The notes beneath the pieces are model-generated. The model ran no database searches and was not told the DNA's origin. It worked only from the letters and a program-made list of their open reading frames with translations. Positions 46,401 to 56,900 of a stretch of DNA of 64,000 bases are shown here, piece after piece. Each line of letters opens with the position of its first letter. The first letter of the stretch is position 1. The DNA is taken from positions 46,913,030 through 46,977,029 of the forward strand of contig CM057841.1 of the NCBI GenBank assembly GCA_030068075.1, read 5' to 3'. Both the position numbers and the translations under genes were made by a program. The DNA comes from Paguma larvata. Lineage: Eukaryota > Chordata > Mammalia > Carnivora > Viverridae.

Positions 46401-49400
46401 AGGAAAGCTGAGTCTCACAGGTGACAGTCTACCCTGTATTTCTCTTGCTCACAGTCAGGCCCAGGAAGCCAGGATCTAAGTGTGGTTGGGATGGGGCTGG
46501 AGTCTGACAGCTTCCCTAGGCTTGGCTTCCTCTTGTGATCTTCAAGGTACTTGCACTTTTTTCCCCTTTCAGAACAAACTCCCTTTTGTTATCACGGTTT
46601 TTAAAAAATCTTTTTATTTTGCCTGTATTTTATAGGTAATAGGGGAAAACATCAACCCACAAAAATCTTGCAGATCCCCCAGCTACAGGCAGACCTCCCC
46701 ACAGCCACATTCTACCTCTAAATGAAAATAAACTCAATTCTTACTTTAGTCATAAGAAATTGTATTTCATCCTAAAGAATGGACTGTTTCCTCTACTTAA
46801 TGCAGTTACTTATCCATTAGGTAATCTAAAGAACCAACAGAAACGATGGACTTATTTAGTCTAGAATCCTGGGTTACTAGCAGAATAAGAACCCCCTAAG
46901 TCAGGTACCACAACAAATGGCCTGAGGTTGGTTGCTGCGTTTTTTTCCCACTGGACTGAACAAACTTCTCCCTATAAAGTGACATTATTTTTAACTAATT
47001 TACTATTGCCTCCTTTATTGATAAGAGGAAGAAAAAAACTTACTGGTGTTTCTCTCTGTGCCTTGGGGAGAGAAAAAATTAGTGGGACACAGAACAGAAT
47101 AGTATATGTGATGCCACGGAACGTGCAGGGGGTTATGGAGAAAAGTAAGTAATAAAACCAGTGAGAAGTGTGGGTAGGTCAGAAGTGACATGCTGTGGGA
47201 ATGAATGAGCATGGCGTGAGGTGTATGGGAGGTGCGATTTGAAGTATGAGATATTTGGGAATCATCTGTTAAAAGAATTATTTTTATGATCATGTACAGG
47301 GCCCAATAACCATTGTTGAATGCAGTTTTGCCTCAGATTTTCTTTTTAGTGTGTAAATGGCATTACAAATAATAGCTGTGTAGCTCTTTCACTTAACATG
47401 TTTTATATTCAGCTATCCAACTATATAAACTATTCTTTGATACATACTCTGTTACGGAAGATCTGAAAATTGGTTTTCATTATAGCTACAGACTCTAAGG
47501 TGGAAAGCAACTCAAGACCTATTTATGCAAAAATCAGAACTAGTGACCAATTTGTGTGTTCCAGGTGACAGTGAGGGTGATGAAGAGGAGACCACACAAG
47601 ATGAAGTCTCTTCCCACACATCAGAGGAAGATGGAGGGGTGGTCAAAGTGGAAAAAGAGTTAGAAAACGTGGAGCAGCCTGTTGGTGGGAATGAAGTGGT
47701 AGAGCATGAGGCAAGTGACAAATGGTTCCTGAGTCCAGGAACACCCCCTCACCCTTCTTCTGCTTGGCCCTGATGCCCGATGGTCTCCTGGACCTTCATG
47801 TGAAGGCTGTCTTCCTTCATAGCTCCGTTTACCCAAACCTCAGACACAGCTCTCATCACACCAGCTTTCCTGTCCACCCACACATCACTAACTGAGGTAC
47901 AGCTCCCCCACTTCTTTCCAGACAGAATATCCCCTTTTGCAAGACTATCAACTGACTTCCTTAAATGTACTCTTGAATGTGCTTGGAAATTTAAGTCAGA
48001 GTGTTATCTGAGGTGCCGTCTTCTCACTAAATAGTTTCCTGAGGATTCCTGCAAGAAGCACAGCTGGAGGGAAGCTAATCCGAGAGAGTTAACCTTAGGG
48101 GAAAAAATAGATAATCTGTCCCTGAGGCAGCCCTATGTCCTCATGAAGCCTTGGAGAAAATAAAGATAGGAGCAAATTTAATTCCCTTGTCCTATTACTT
48201 TCTACTTCAGTCCATAATGGGAACCTAAGAATAACACGTGATATCAGGTGGTGTTCCTTTTAACAGGATGCCCTGTTAAAAGAAGTAGGGGCAGTGAAAA
48301 GAGTGGTAAACAGTTTTAATGAATTGCCTACTTGTTGAATTGCAGGTCGCGGGGAACTTGAATTCTGACCCCTTACTTGGACTCTGCCAGTGTCCCCTCT
48401 GCCAGCTAGACTGTGGGAGTCGGGAGCAGCTGATTGCTCATGTATACCAGGTATGGGCTGGGGAGCCACTTGCTCCGGAACACGAGCGTCAGCAGCTTGT
48501 TTATTGGTTAGCCTTTGCCTCCAGCTCCCAGAGGAATCTTGTCTTTTTTTCCCTGATCCAATCGCAGAGCACCTTTGCCTTTTGATCTGTATTAGAAAGG
48601 CATCTGCACACATGGCAGCCTGGGCTTTACCATAAAGATAGTTGGTTCACGAAGAGACATATTTCTTTAGAAGACTGTTTTGAAAAGATTGAAGAAAAGG
48701 GAAGACAAAATGCCTTTTAGATACCAGTCTTCCCAGCTAGCTTCTACACTTGGCCTTCGTTGCTTCCTTACCATGTATTTGTACCTGCACAATGTGAGGC
48801 AAGCAGATAGAAATTATCCCAAGCATGAATTCTTTGCAGGTTTTGAAGAGGACTCTTGCTCTGGAGCCCTATTGTTCATCAGGCCAGCTGCATGTTCCAG
48901 AACATATCAAAACTCAAATTAATGAAATCTGAACAATAATCTGAATGGCCTGGCCCTTCTAAAGGCCTGTTAACACAAGACTCTTACTTTTCCAGGTGCT
49001 AAACAGGGAGAATTGTTGCAAATCCTTTATTCTGAGACTAAAGAAAGGGGACATTTAGAAGAAAGCAGTCTCTAAGTGGGTGTAACTTAAAGGTTGCATG
49101 AATTGACAGATTAAGGCTCTGTTTTACAGCACACTGCAGCAGTGGTGAGCGCCAAGAGCTATATGTGTCCTGTCTGTGGCCGGGCCCTAAGTTCCCCAGG
49201 GTCCTTGGGTCGTCACCTCCTAATCCACTCGGAGGACCAGAGGTCTAACTGTGCTGTGTGTGGAGCCCGTTTTACCAGCCATGCCACGTTTAACAGGTTA
49301 GCTGGCCACGTAAATCTCTTGCTCTGGGAACAAATTACAGGGTGTGGGTTCTGCTTTCCCAAATCAAAACAAAGGCTAGAGATAGGTAATGCAAAGGCAA

Positions 49401-50736
49401 CTGACTCTTGACTCTTTGGAAATAGAAGTGGTGAAGCTAGTAAATTTACCTATTCCATTAGATATCCCCAAGGGGAAATAAATTCCCATTTCTTTTCTCT
49501 GTCAGAATAATATTTTCCTAAGAGGTGTGTGTGTGGGGGAGCAGTCCAAGAACATTCATAATAAAGCTCAGTGAAAGAAGTTATAGGGTGCTGAGAGGCC
49601 CCTGATGTGAGGACACAGTCTCTACTGTGTCCCAGGAAGACCGGAACTATGTGAATTGTGTCCTAGTTCTATTTGCCAAGGGTACAATGCAGAGATGGCC
49701 AAGGCAGGAGGGGCTGAGCTGGGGGTCTCCCCTAAAGGGAGCCTCCACTTCAAGGACTGCCGCTTCCACAAGAGGACTGCCGTACCTGGCTCCTTAGGAA
49801 CACCACCAGCCAGCTGGAATGAAAACTGCCTATTTGTGGAGGTCCACCTGATACCTGGCATTTGGCTTAGTCTCCAACTCAAGGTGGGCTTTATAACTTG
49901 ATAGACACCCTAGCCCAGAGAAGGTAGTTGGGGGAGCTAGAAGAGGTCTCCCAAGTAACCCAAACTGACCCCTAGTGGTGAACTTGGAGAAACTGGCCTG
50001 GTAGGACAAGCGTAAGTCACAGCTGGATACCAGAGCTGGACTAGAAGGAGACACTAACCATCCAAAATTTTTGTATTTCAGCGAGAAACTCCCTGAAGTA
50101 CTTAATATGGAATCCCTACCCCCAGCCCATAGTGAGGGCCCCTCCAGTGCTGAGGGGAAGGACATTGCCTTCAGTCCTCCAGTGTACCCTGCTGGAATTC
50201 TGCTTGTGTGCAACAATTGTGCTGCCTACCGTAAGCTATTGGAAGCACAGACCCCCAGTGTTCGCAAGTGGGCCCTACGTCGACAGAATGAGCCTCTGGA
50301 AGTACGGCTACAGCGGCTGGAACGAGAGCGCACGGCCAAGAAAAGCCGGCGGGACAATGAGACCCCGGAGGAGCGGGAAGTAAGGCGCATGAGGGACCGT
50401 GAAGCCAAGCGCCTGCAGCGCATGCAGGAGACTGATGAGCAGCGGGCACGCAGGCTGCAGCGGGATCGGGAGGCCATGAGGCTGAAGCGGGCCAATGAAA
50501 CCCCGGAGAAGAGGCAGGCCCGGCTCATCCGGGAGCGGGAAGCCAAGCGGCTCAAGAGGAGGCTGGAGAAAATGGACATGATGTTGCGAGCTCAGTTTGG
50601 CCAGGACCCTTCTGCCATGGCAGCCTTAGCAGCCGAAATGAACTTCTTCCAGCTGCCTGTGAGTGGAGTGGAGTTGGACAGCCAGCTCCTGGGCAAGATG
50701 GCCTTTGAAGATCAGAACAGCAGCTCTCTGCACTGA
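37574..50736 (+). CDS. ZNF821: ZNF821, zinc finger/STPR protein, complete CDS in six exons
   Basis: Joined coding exons 37,574-37,613, 44,794-44,919, 47,565-47,710, 48,346-48,450, 49,130-49,296 and 50,082-50,736 give 1,239 bases: 412 residues plus stop, the length I know for human ZNF821. The order is a basic N-terminus (MSRRKQTNPNK), an acidic Ser/Glu/Asp region (about residues 55-92), C2H2 fingers at 120-140 and 152-172, and a partial third finger (CAVC at 180-183) without its histidine pair. Four exact 23-residue STPR repeats follow at 270-361. STPR is a DNA-binding repeat first described in silkworm FMBP-1, so a nuclear DNA-binding role is inferred; its targets are unknown to me. All phases match across junctions, with no broken codon. 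ATXN1L lies convergent downstream. Confidence 0.97.
37820..38440 (-). repeat. L2 LINE fragment
   Basis: Long reverse-L2 match: 'aaagccttgtgctggatgcc', 'ggagaaggccctagactgtg' and 'ctactgaaggttttcaggca' in the expected order. Confidence 0.7.
38490..38600 (+). repeat. L2 3'-end fragment
   Basis: Contains 'ctagagggcagagactgtcc' and 'cttctagcactgctta', the L2 3'-end pattern. Confidence 0.65.
40230..40498 (+). mobile_element. Felid SINE with expanded CT/CTCCCT tract
   Basis: Head GGGGTGCCTGGTTGGCTCAG. The CT-rich body is expanded to about 105 bases (40,345-40,451). Outer flanks AAGAATCCCACTG (about 40,218) and AAGAATCCACTG (about 40,750). Confidence 0.95.
40345..40451 (+). repeat. (CTCCCT)n and (CT)n microsatellite
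   Basis: About nine CTCTCCCT-type units followed by about 25 CT dinucleotides. Likely polymorphic. Confidence 0.97.
40499..40714 (+). mobile_element. Felid SINE inserted at the tail of the previous SINE
   Basis: Well-preserved copy, head GGCGCCTGGGCGGCTCAG. Perfect 16-base duplication AAACTTAGAAAGAAGG at 40,483-40,498 and 40,715-40,730. Confidence 0.97.
41862..41968 (+). mobile_element. 5'-truncated felid SINE with duplication
   Basis: Starts in mid-body at 'tctgcgtctccctctctctc' and lacks the tRNA-like head. Duplication AGAAAAGCAG at 41,852-41,861 and 41,969-41,978. About a dozen non-SINE bases precede the body. Confidence 0.9.
43240..43640 (+). repeat. MIR element split by a SINE
   Basis: 'cagacctgggttcgaatact' before and 'gtagttattattagg' after the inserted SINE fit one MIR. 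Confidence 0.75.
43371..43565 (+). mobile_element. Felid SINE inside MIR
   Basis: Head GAGCGCCTGGGCGGCTCAG. AACTGTAAAGCA / AACTATAAAGCA flanks. Confidence 0.95.
44794..44919 (+). CDS. ZNF821: ZNF821 coding exon 2
   Basis: 126 bases after acceptor TGACCACCAG. Reads WDQVFAGLEEQARQAMMKTD then FPGDLGSQRQAIQQLRDQDS to SSS. Donor AGCA|GTGAGT. The serine codon A|GT is completed in the next exon. No domain assigned; predicted helical and glutamine-rich at its end. Confidence 0.97.
44920..47564 (+). other. ZNF821: ZNF821 intron
   Basis: GT-AG intron holding one short SINE at 45,388-45,497. Otherwise no gene or repeat was recognised. Confidence 0.85.
45388..45497 (+). mobile_element. Short CAN-type SINE
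   Basis: Head GGGTACCTGGGTGGCTCACTC and 'gactacttttaaaataataa' end, no CT body. Confidence 0.88.
47565..47710 (+). CDS. ZNF821: ZNF821 coding exon 3 (acidic region)
   Basis: 146 bases after GTGTGTTCCAG. Encodes SDSEGDEEETTQDEVSSHTS and on to VVEHE: a Glu/Asp/Ser-rich, probably unstructured segment. The exon ends at CATGAG|GCAAGT, a GC donor; using the nearby GT (GCAA|GTGAC) would shift the frame and hit a stop in the next exon. Confidence 0.95.
47711..48345 (+). other. ZNF821: ZNF821 GC-AG intron
   Basis: 635 bases, beginning GCAAGTGACA and ending TTGAATTGCAG. GCAAGT is the consensus of the minor GC donor class. Confidence 0.93.
48346..48450 (+). CDS. ZNF821: ZNF821 coding exon 4 (first zinc finger)
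   Basis: 105 bases, 35 codons in phase 0 on both sides. Encodes residues 105-139 with CPLC at 120-123 and His136 of the first C2H2 finger. The second histidine (His140) is the first codon of the next exon. Donor CAG|GTATGG. Confidence 0.97.
48451..49129 (+). other. ZNF821: ZNF821 intron
   Basis: GT-AG intron of 679 bases with no repeat or gene recognised. Confidence 0.9.
49130..49296 (+). CDS. ZNF821: ZNF821 coding exon 5 (second and partial third finger)
   Basis: 167 bases after GTTTTACAG. Starts with His140 closing finger 1. Finger 2 is CPVCGRALSSPGSLGRHLLI followed by His172 (C-x2-C-x12-H-x3-H). A third start CAVCGARF at 180-187 has no matching histidine pair. Donor AACAG|GTTAGC; Ser195 is split AG|C. 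Confidence 0.97.
49297..50081 (+). other. ZNF821: ZNF821 last intron
   Basis: GT-AG intron of 785 bases, acceptor TTTTGTATTTCAG. No gene or repeat recognised. Confidence 0.9.
50082..50736 (+). CDS. ZNF821: ZNF821 terminal coding exon (STPR repeats)
   Basis: 655 coding bases, residues 195-412, stop TGA at 50,734-50,736. Four consecutive 23-residue repeats (residues 270-361, bases 50,305-50,580) begin RLQRLERER, REVRRMRDRE, RARRLQRDRE and RQARLIRERE. They are Arg/Glu-rich and helical, of the STPR type that binds DNA in FMBP-1. A CNNC pair lies before them. The C-terminal tail ends NSSSLH. Strong antisense ORFs in this exon are codon-bias shadows. Confidence 0.98.
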
Positions 50737-51040
50737 ACCCCGCCTGCCCTCCCACTCACTCAGGTCCCCAGGGATCAGTGCGGTAGCCACCCACAGGGCC
50801 CTGTCCTTACTGCCAGAGGCAGGCCCGGGTTGGCTGCAGGTGGACCTGCGTACCTTTGCATGTGGGAATAGGATGCTGGGATTAGCCAGAAGCCGGCTCA
50901 ACGCGGCTCTGGACAAGGGAGTAGGCACTCCAGGGAACTGGACTCCCCAGCCCACTGCTGCAGGGCATGCTTCTAGGACTGGGGCCCAGTGTGGCCCTCG
51001 GAATTGTGAGGGCAAATAAATTAATTTTATCTTTACTGGC
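50737..51040 (+). terminator. ZNF821: ZNF821 3'UTR and poly(A) site
   Basis: Short 3'UTR. AATAAA at 51,015-51,020, then a T-rich stretch after about 51,030 suited to cleavage near 51,035. Confidence 0.85.
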
Positions 51041-51433
51041 CTTTTTCTGCTTTTCTCTCCATTTCATTCTATCAAATGAAGTGGTGTAGGAGAGATCTGG
51101 GTGGAAGTTTTAGGCAGGGACTTTTGGCGGATTGTCTTCTAAAGGGAGGGCGCTCCTCAATTTAGGTGGTCCAGAGATCCCTTGTTTAGGCCTTTACAGG
51201 TTGAGGAGACATACCTATGACAATAAAGAAGCCATGCTGACTTTGTGAGGGTCCATTCCTACAGCCTAACCAAGATCATCTATAGTCCCAAAGGCCACTT
51301 AAACCTATCTTATCTTTTCCAAACTCATAAGTAGATGCCTTTCCTCATAACTAGCATTTTCTAAAGAGATGCAGTATTTATTTAGGCTACAGGCTGGCTA
51401 GTTTTCCCAGCAGAATTCAGTTTGTCAAACTTT
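51041..51433. other. Gap between convergent genes, left part
   Basis: No gene or repeat recognised. Confidence 0.5.
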
Positions 51434-51448
51434 AAAAATCCTATCCCA

Positions 51449-51632
51449 GGGGCGCCTGGGTGGCTCAGTTGGTTAAACATCCAACTCTTGGTTTTGGCTC
51501 AGGTCATGATGTCACATTTCATGGGACTGAGTCCGACGTCTGGCTCTGCGCTACCAGTGCAGAGCCTGTTTGGGATCCTAGATCTCCGTCTCTCTCTCTC
51601 TCTCTCTAAATAAATAAACTTAATATTTTTTT
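51449..51632 (+). mobile_element. Felid SINE between convergent genes
   Basis: Head GGGGCGCCTGGGTGGCTCAG. AAAATCCTATCCCA / AAAATCCTATCCTA flanks. Confidence 0.95.
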
Positions 51633-51698
51633 AAAATCCTATCCTAGACAGCAGTCAGCTTCATTGAGGAATATGTTCATAGAAGTAGCTCTAATATT

Positions 51699-52155
51699 GG
51701 GACACCTGGGTACCTCATTTGGTTAAGCATCCCAACTCTTTTTTTAAATTAAAAAAAAATGTTTTTTAATTTATTTATTTTGAGAGAGAGAGCACAAGCT
51801 GGGGAGAAGGGGAGAGAGAGAGAATCCCAGGCAGGTTCTGCGCTGCTATCATGGAGCCTGATGCGGGGATGGATCCCACAGACCGTGAGATCATGACCTG
51901 AGCCTGAAGTCAAGAGTTGGATGCTCAACCAACTGAGCCACCCAGGTGCCCCCAGCATCCAACTCTTGATTTCAGCTCAGGTCATTATCTCCCTGTCCGT
52001 GAGATCCAGCCCCACGTTGGGCTCTGTGCTGACAATGTGGACTCTGCTTGAGATTCTCTCTCTGTTTCTGCCCCTCCCCTGCTTGTGCATGCACTCTCTG
52101 TCTCTCTCACACTTTCAAAATAAATATTTAAGAAAATCTAAAATAAAAAAAAAAT
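51699..52155 (+). mobile_element. Felid SINE split by an inverted SINE
   Basis: Head at 51,699 and body from 51,967. Outer duplication AGCTCTAATATT at 51,687-51,698 and 52,156-52,167 brackets both copies. Confidence 0.95.
51740..51953 (-). mobile_element. Felid SINE nested in the head of another SINE
   Basis: Duplication AGCATCCCAACTCT (51,726-51,739) / AGCATCCAACTCT (51,954-51,966). Opposite orientation to its host. Confidence 0.95.
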
Positions 52156-52167
52156 AGCTCTAATATT

Positions 52168-52780
52168 AAGGTTTAGTACCAAAGAACTCTTGTTTGAGAG
52201 AAGTGATCCATCTTATTTATTCTCCACAGCCAATTAGGATAATAAAACCCATTGAGAAAAATCCAGAATTAAAGTGAGAAGAGAGTCGAAGTTGACAGTG
52301 GTCAAAGTCGAAGCAAAATGACCAGTTTGTAGGTCTGCCAAACTGAAGAGGAGACCAGAGCTGAGGTCATTTCTTAAAAGTGTCTGTGATGGTACAGAAC
52401 AAGTACAGAACTTTCCTTAGCCTGCACCAAAGGTTGTGTACAGTTTAGATAATTATAGATCTTGAGGTCCAGAAGGAAGTGCCCTAGTTAAGTTGTAGCC
52501 AGAAAAATAACTATGCCAGGAATGTGGACCTCTTCCAATATCATAACAAGGAAACTTGGACTCCTCTCCGACCTCCATAAGTTTAAGGCTATTTAATAGT
52601 GTTAACTGACACCCCCCTCCCCAAACAGGTTAATTCCTACCAGGCAGGCTGAGATCTGTTCAGGGAACATAAAAAAATTTAATAAGCTTATTTGAAAGTA
52701 CTGGACATTTAAAAGAAAATACTTAACTGAGCCAAGTGCCTGTCTCTCACAAAGCTCCATACTGAACTCCTACTTGGGAC
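52168..52780. other. Gap between convergent genes, right part
   Basis: No gene or repeat recognised. Confidence 0.5.
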
Positions 52781-52784
52781 TCTT

Positions 52785-52890
52785 CAAAGTGGTTGAGCAC
52801 TCACTATGTGTCAAAGATTATTCTGAGCACTTTATGTGGATTATCTTGGTTAAATATCACAACAAACTAGGAGTTACACAAATTCAGGAA
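52785..52890 (-). repeat. MIR fragment
   Basis: 'gcactcactatgtgtcaaag' and 'ctgagcactttatgtggatt', reversed MIR. Confidence 0.75.
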
Positions 52891-52942
52891 TCTGATACCT
52901 GGATTTAAAATTCTGCACTGCCCTTTAAAATCTATAGCTTCT

Positions 52943-53135
52943 GAGGCATCTGGGTGGCTCAGTCGGTTAAGGATCTCTTTGGCTCAGGTCATAATCTTGC
53001 AGTTCATGAATTCAAGCCTTGTCGACAGCTCAGAGCCTGGAGCCTGCTGTACATTCTGTGTTTCCCTCTCTCTCTGCTCCTCTCCTATTTACCTGTTTCT
53101 CTCAAAAATAACCATTAATAAAATTAAAAACCATA
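52943..53135 (+). mobile_element. Felid SINE, the rightmost in the window
   Basis: Head GAGGCATCTGGGTGGCTCAGTC, short body. No further felid SINE is seen to 64,000. Confidence 0.93.
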
Positions 53136-53149
53136 ACTTTTATTAAAAC

Positions 53150-53335
53150 AAACAATCTATAACTTTGGGGAAGTTACTTAACTTCCATCTTGGTTTCCCC
53201 AACCACAAAATAAAAATAATATTAGCAACAAATAACTATTAATATATAGCTAACATATACATATTAATATAATAAATGTAACAGGATATCTTGTAGCACC
53301 TATAAGTGCTCAATAAATGTATCTGAGTCACAATC
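53150..53335 (+). repeat. MIR fragment
   Basis: 'gggaagttacttaacttcc' to 'aagtgctcaataaatgta', a plus-strand MIR with AT-rich middle. Confidence 0.75.
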
Positions 53336-53727
53336 ATGCTTCACATCCTACTACTGGCAAGCTTTCTAATTTAGAAGCAGTAGCTATGATTGCTGCTGAT
53401 GTATTCCAGCAATTTCTGGCAAAATTCCAAAGAAAGAAAAGAATTGGAGAAAAGGCCAGTAGTGAGGATATCTACAAGTTCTTGTGATCGATCATGCTAA
53501 CAGCTTAAGTGTACAGGCAGACTTCTGCATCACTGAAAAACACACCAACAGAACGTGCAGACATGCTTCAGGAGTAGCTGGCATAATCTGCCCAGAGCCC
53601 ACCACATAAAGATGGGAACCCTTTGCTATATTACAAGCTCTCCCATAAGCTATCCCCCACCCAGCAGCCACCATCTAAGGCTGGGATAAGAAGAAGGCGC
53701 AAACACCAGAAGGAAAAGCTAGTAGTT

Positions 53728-53770
53728 TATATAGATAGATATATAGATATATAGATATTGATATATATTG
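53728..53770. repeat. AT-rich GATA/TA microsatellite
   Basis: Mixed ATAG and ATAT units. Confidence 0.9.
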
Positions 53771-53920
53771 TGTTTACATAGTCCACAAGTTAAATGCAGG
53801 TATCCATAAGAAGAGCATTAACAATAAAAATACAATCTGTGTGTAGCCAAGTACAGAGACTTAAAATGGTAAAACAGCAAAAAGGATCTCACAAAAGTAC
53901 AAATATACAGTACAAATTGA

Positions 53921-53926
53921 TTTATT
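53921..53926 (-). terminator. ATXN1L: Candidate ATXN1L poly(A) signal
   Basis: TTTATT on the plus strand gives AATAAA in the transcript. Chosen because it closes the SINE-free conserved-looking block; not proven. Confidence 0.45.
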
Positions 53927-56900
53927 TAAAACAGTTACAAAAAAGCACAACAAAATAGAGATTATCCTTAGAATTATTAATGCTTTGTTAAAGATCAGGT
54001 AGGATTAGAGGGTAAGAAATGGTACTGGGTGGGGGGAGCACCTGACTAGTTCTAAGGCTTTAGATACAATGCAGTTGATTACATATTAATTCAGCCATTA
54101 CATACTGGGGATAGTAGTTGGGGGATCAGTAATTTATCTACAGGGAACTCCTACACAAATCAGATCCATCCAGACCTCCCCAGTGCCATCCTTCTTTACT
54201 CCTCAGGACCCTAAAGCCACCTGGATGACAACATTCCCGCTTTCCTTTCTCCGCCCCATTCCCTATCCATATATTCTTCCCTCCCCTAAGGTGCTGTGCA
54301 AGCTGAGAGCAGTCTGCTCTCTGCAGCTGGAACATATACTGTTTTGGCTACAGGGATCCTGTGTGTGAATAGGAAGTTATAGGGGACAGCCTTATTTTAA
54401 TACTTCAAGTTTGCCACGAGTACAGTCAGTCTCTTCCCAACACAATCTATATTCTCTCGAGTGTGAGTATCAAGCAAATGAGGGATGCACCCTGCCTTCA
54501 GCAATACCAGCAATGCACTAACCACTCACAGCTCACAACCACGTGCAAACTCCCTGCCTAGGGAGTGGGTGTAAAACCACTGTCACCAGCTCCCTCTCTC
54601 TCTGAAGAACCTCAGTCCCCGTGACAGTCATAAAGACAGAAATAAATGCTTGCAAGTTTGACAATAGGTAAAGGCACATGGGCTGCTGCCATACACACTG
54701 CAGACAGGAACCCAGTTTGAGGCCATTTCACTGCTGGGCGTCTGCAGTAGAATGGCTTTGGGATCACAGACTGAGTTTGCAATCTACCGGGGGAGGATCT
54801 AGGCTTAACAGGAGAACTAATAAAGAAACCTTAGTGTGAAAAGTGCATTTATTACTACTGTTCCTGCTGGGGAGGCTCAGCAGGGCAAACCGCACCAGCT
54901 CTCCTCCTTCCACCCCAGGCACTGTGCATAGTCTGCAGGTAAGGAGAGAGTGCAGTCAACTCTAGCATCGAGGGCCAGTGTCATCCCAGGCCCAGACCAG
55001 GTTTCTGGCCCAAAGATGGACCCTAGAGTTGAAAGAGCAACTGATAGCTGCAAAGACCCAGATGCTTATTTTATTATTGCATAATGTGGGAGGCCTTCCC
55101 TAGCCCAGGGAAGCTGGACGGTGATGGCTTCCCAGCAAAGGGCTAATAGGTTCCTGGTCAACATCCACCTTACACAGTCCAGCTCTTCAACTGTAGTGTA
55201 CACTCTTTCCCATCTGGAAAGTATTGTAGCTTCAGTGTGGTTTAGTAAACTTAGCCCTAGGAGGCCAGGAAGTCTCCCTAAAACTTGGCCTCTACCCGAT
55301 TTTCTTTGCTCTTAAGACTGTGGCCTAATCTCCATGGCCAATTCAGTTAATCAGGTATCTACTCCAATGGACCCAGGCCCTTTCCCAGTCAACCCATGTC
55401 CACCCTTCATCTCCAGTGTGATTATTCACCTCTCCAACGTGCCTGCTTGTCGCAGGTTTCAATCATATCACCACCCTGTTTATCTCCTATGATGTCCACT
55501 AGTAAAAAAACTAAACCCAGAAGGGCTATTTCAGTCAAACTTTAAACGCTCCCCAGCCCCAGAATCCATTTAACTGGAGCCAGACGAACCTCCCTAGGAT
55601 GCTGACACAGGCCCTAACCTGGTTCCTCATCATTTATTTTAAAAACAGGATACAAGATACCACAAAGGAAAGCGGTTAATACATAGAAAACGCCCACTAA
55701 TAAGACCTGCTTGCTCCTCCCTCAAGACAGTCAGGTATTTGGAGCCAAAGGGCTCCCAGCAAGCACTGAAGCCATATCCCTTTGGATTCACCAGCCCACC
55801 AGCAGCATTTCATACTATCCCTATTCAATATGACTTTGCTATAAAGTAACACTTGCATGGGTAAGAATGGACAGGATGCCTGGATTTCTCTCTGTGGTCA
55901 GACATGGAAGGACAAGGAGCTAGAAAGGGTAGCAGGCAGGACAGTGAGCAGACAGCAGCAGTGGCAAAGCAGCACAGACCAAAGCCCTTGGTGTTACGAC
56001 CAACTGGGACCAAGAGTATAGAAGGGTCAGTGCAGATCCGCTGGGGCCCTCCCCTTGGATACAAGCATTCAGCTCTGAATTCCCTTCCCCCACGCCACCA
56101 CCCTCCATGCCCCCCCAACACGTACACTAATCTTGATAGGAATGATGATCCAAGACTTGGACGTATTACTCATCCTTTACCTGGTCACTCTACTCCCAAA
56201 TCAGTATAGTCACTCCTGTTTACTGCCAGAGTTAGCAGTCCTCCTTTCTATTCCTAAACTCTGGGAATCTCCTACCACTGACAAGGGAGCGGCTCTGGCC
56301 TTCTTCAACTGCCCATTTCCCAAAAAGCTGACAGCTTCCACTAAAAAATGCTCACTATCCCCAAACCACTCTTAGGTCTCTTGCAAACATATGAAATTCC
56401 TTTAAGGAAGAACAGATACACCACAGGCTCCTCTTATTTCTCATGCCTGGAAGAAAAGACCGAACCAGAAGGAAAAGGCAAGCAGAATGCCACAGGATTT
56501 AGAGCACAGAGCCTCTTTTCCTGGGAGCCCATACTTGACAAAAGACACCTCTGCAGCTCTGCAAAATTGAGTATTAATATATTTCATACGCATGGTATGG
56601 GACTAGAACTGCTGATATTCTTTCAACCAGCAAGAGACAGAAGTGAAACAGCAGCAGAAGGATCAGGGCCCAACTTGCCAATGTGCACAAGATTTTCTCT
56701 TTCCAGGATTCAGTGGAAATTACCAGGCTGGGAAGTGGAGGATTGCTTGATTTAAACTACTGTATCAGGTTGGACACAGGTTTGCTCCTGCAAGGAGGAA
56801 GCTCAATTGGTGGCCTCAGGGAACACTTCTTGAGTGTCTACTGTGTGCATGCCACTGTATTCAGTTGGTGAGCCTTCCTATGGGGATGTTTCTGAGAAAC

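Noticed and set aside
47711..47773. Exon 3 reading through as an alternative ZNF821 C-terminus
   Set aside because: The open frame after residue E104 continues 20 codons to a stop, but the GC donor and the in-frame next exon explain the sequence better; intron retention would need transcript evidence.
50171..50579. Antisense ORFs of 92 and 117 residues over the ZNF821 last exon
   Set aside because: Mirror images of the Arg/Glu-rich STPR repeats, not separate genes.
53906..53913. miR-101 8-mer seed match on the ATXN1L strand
   Set aside because: It lies just past the candidate AATAAA, so it may fall at or beyond the cleavage site; not counted.
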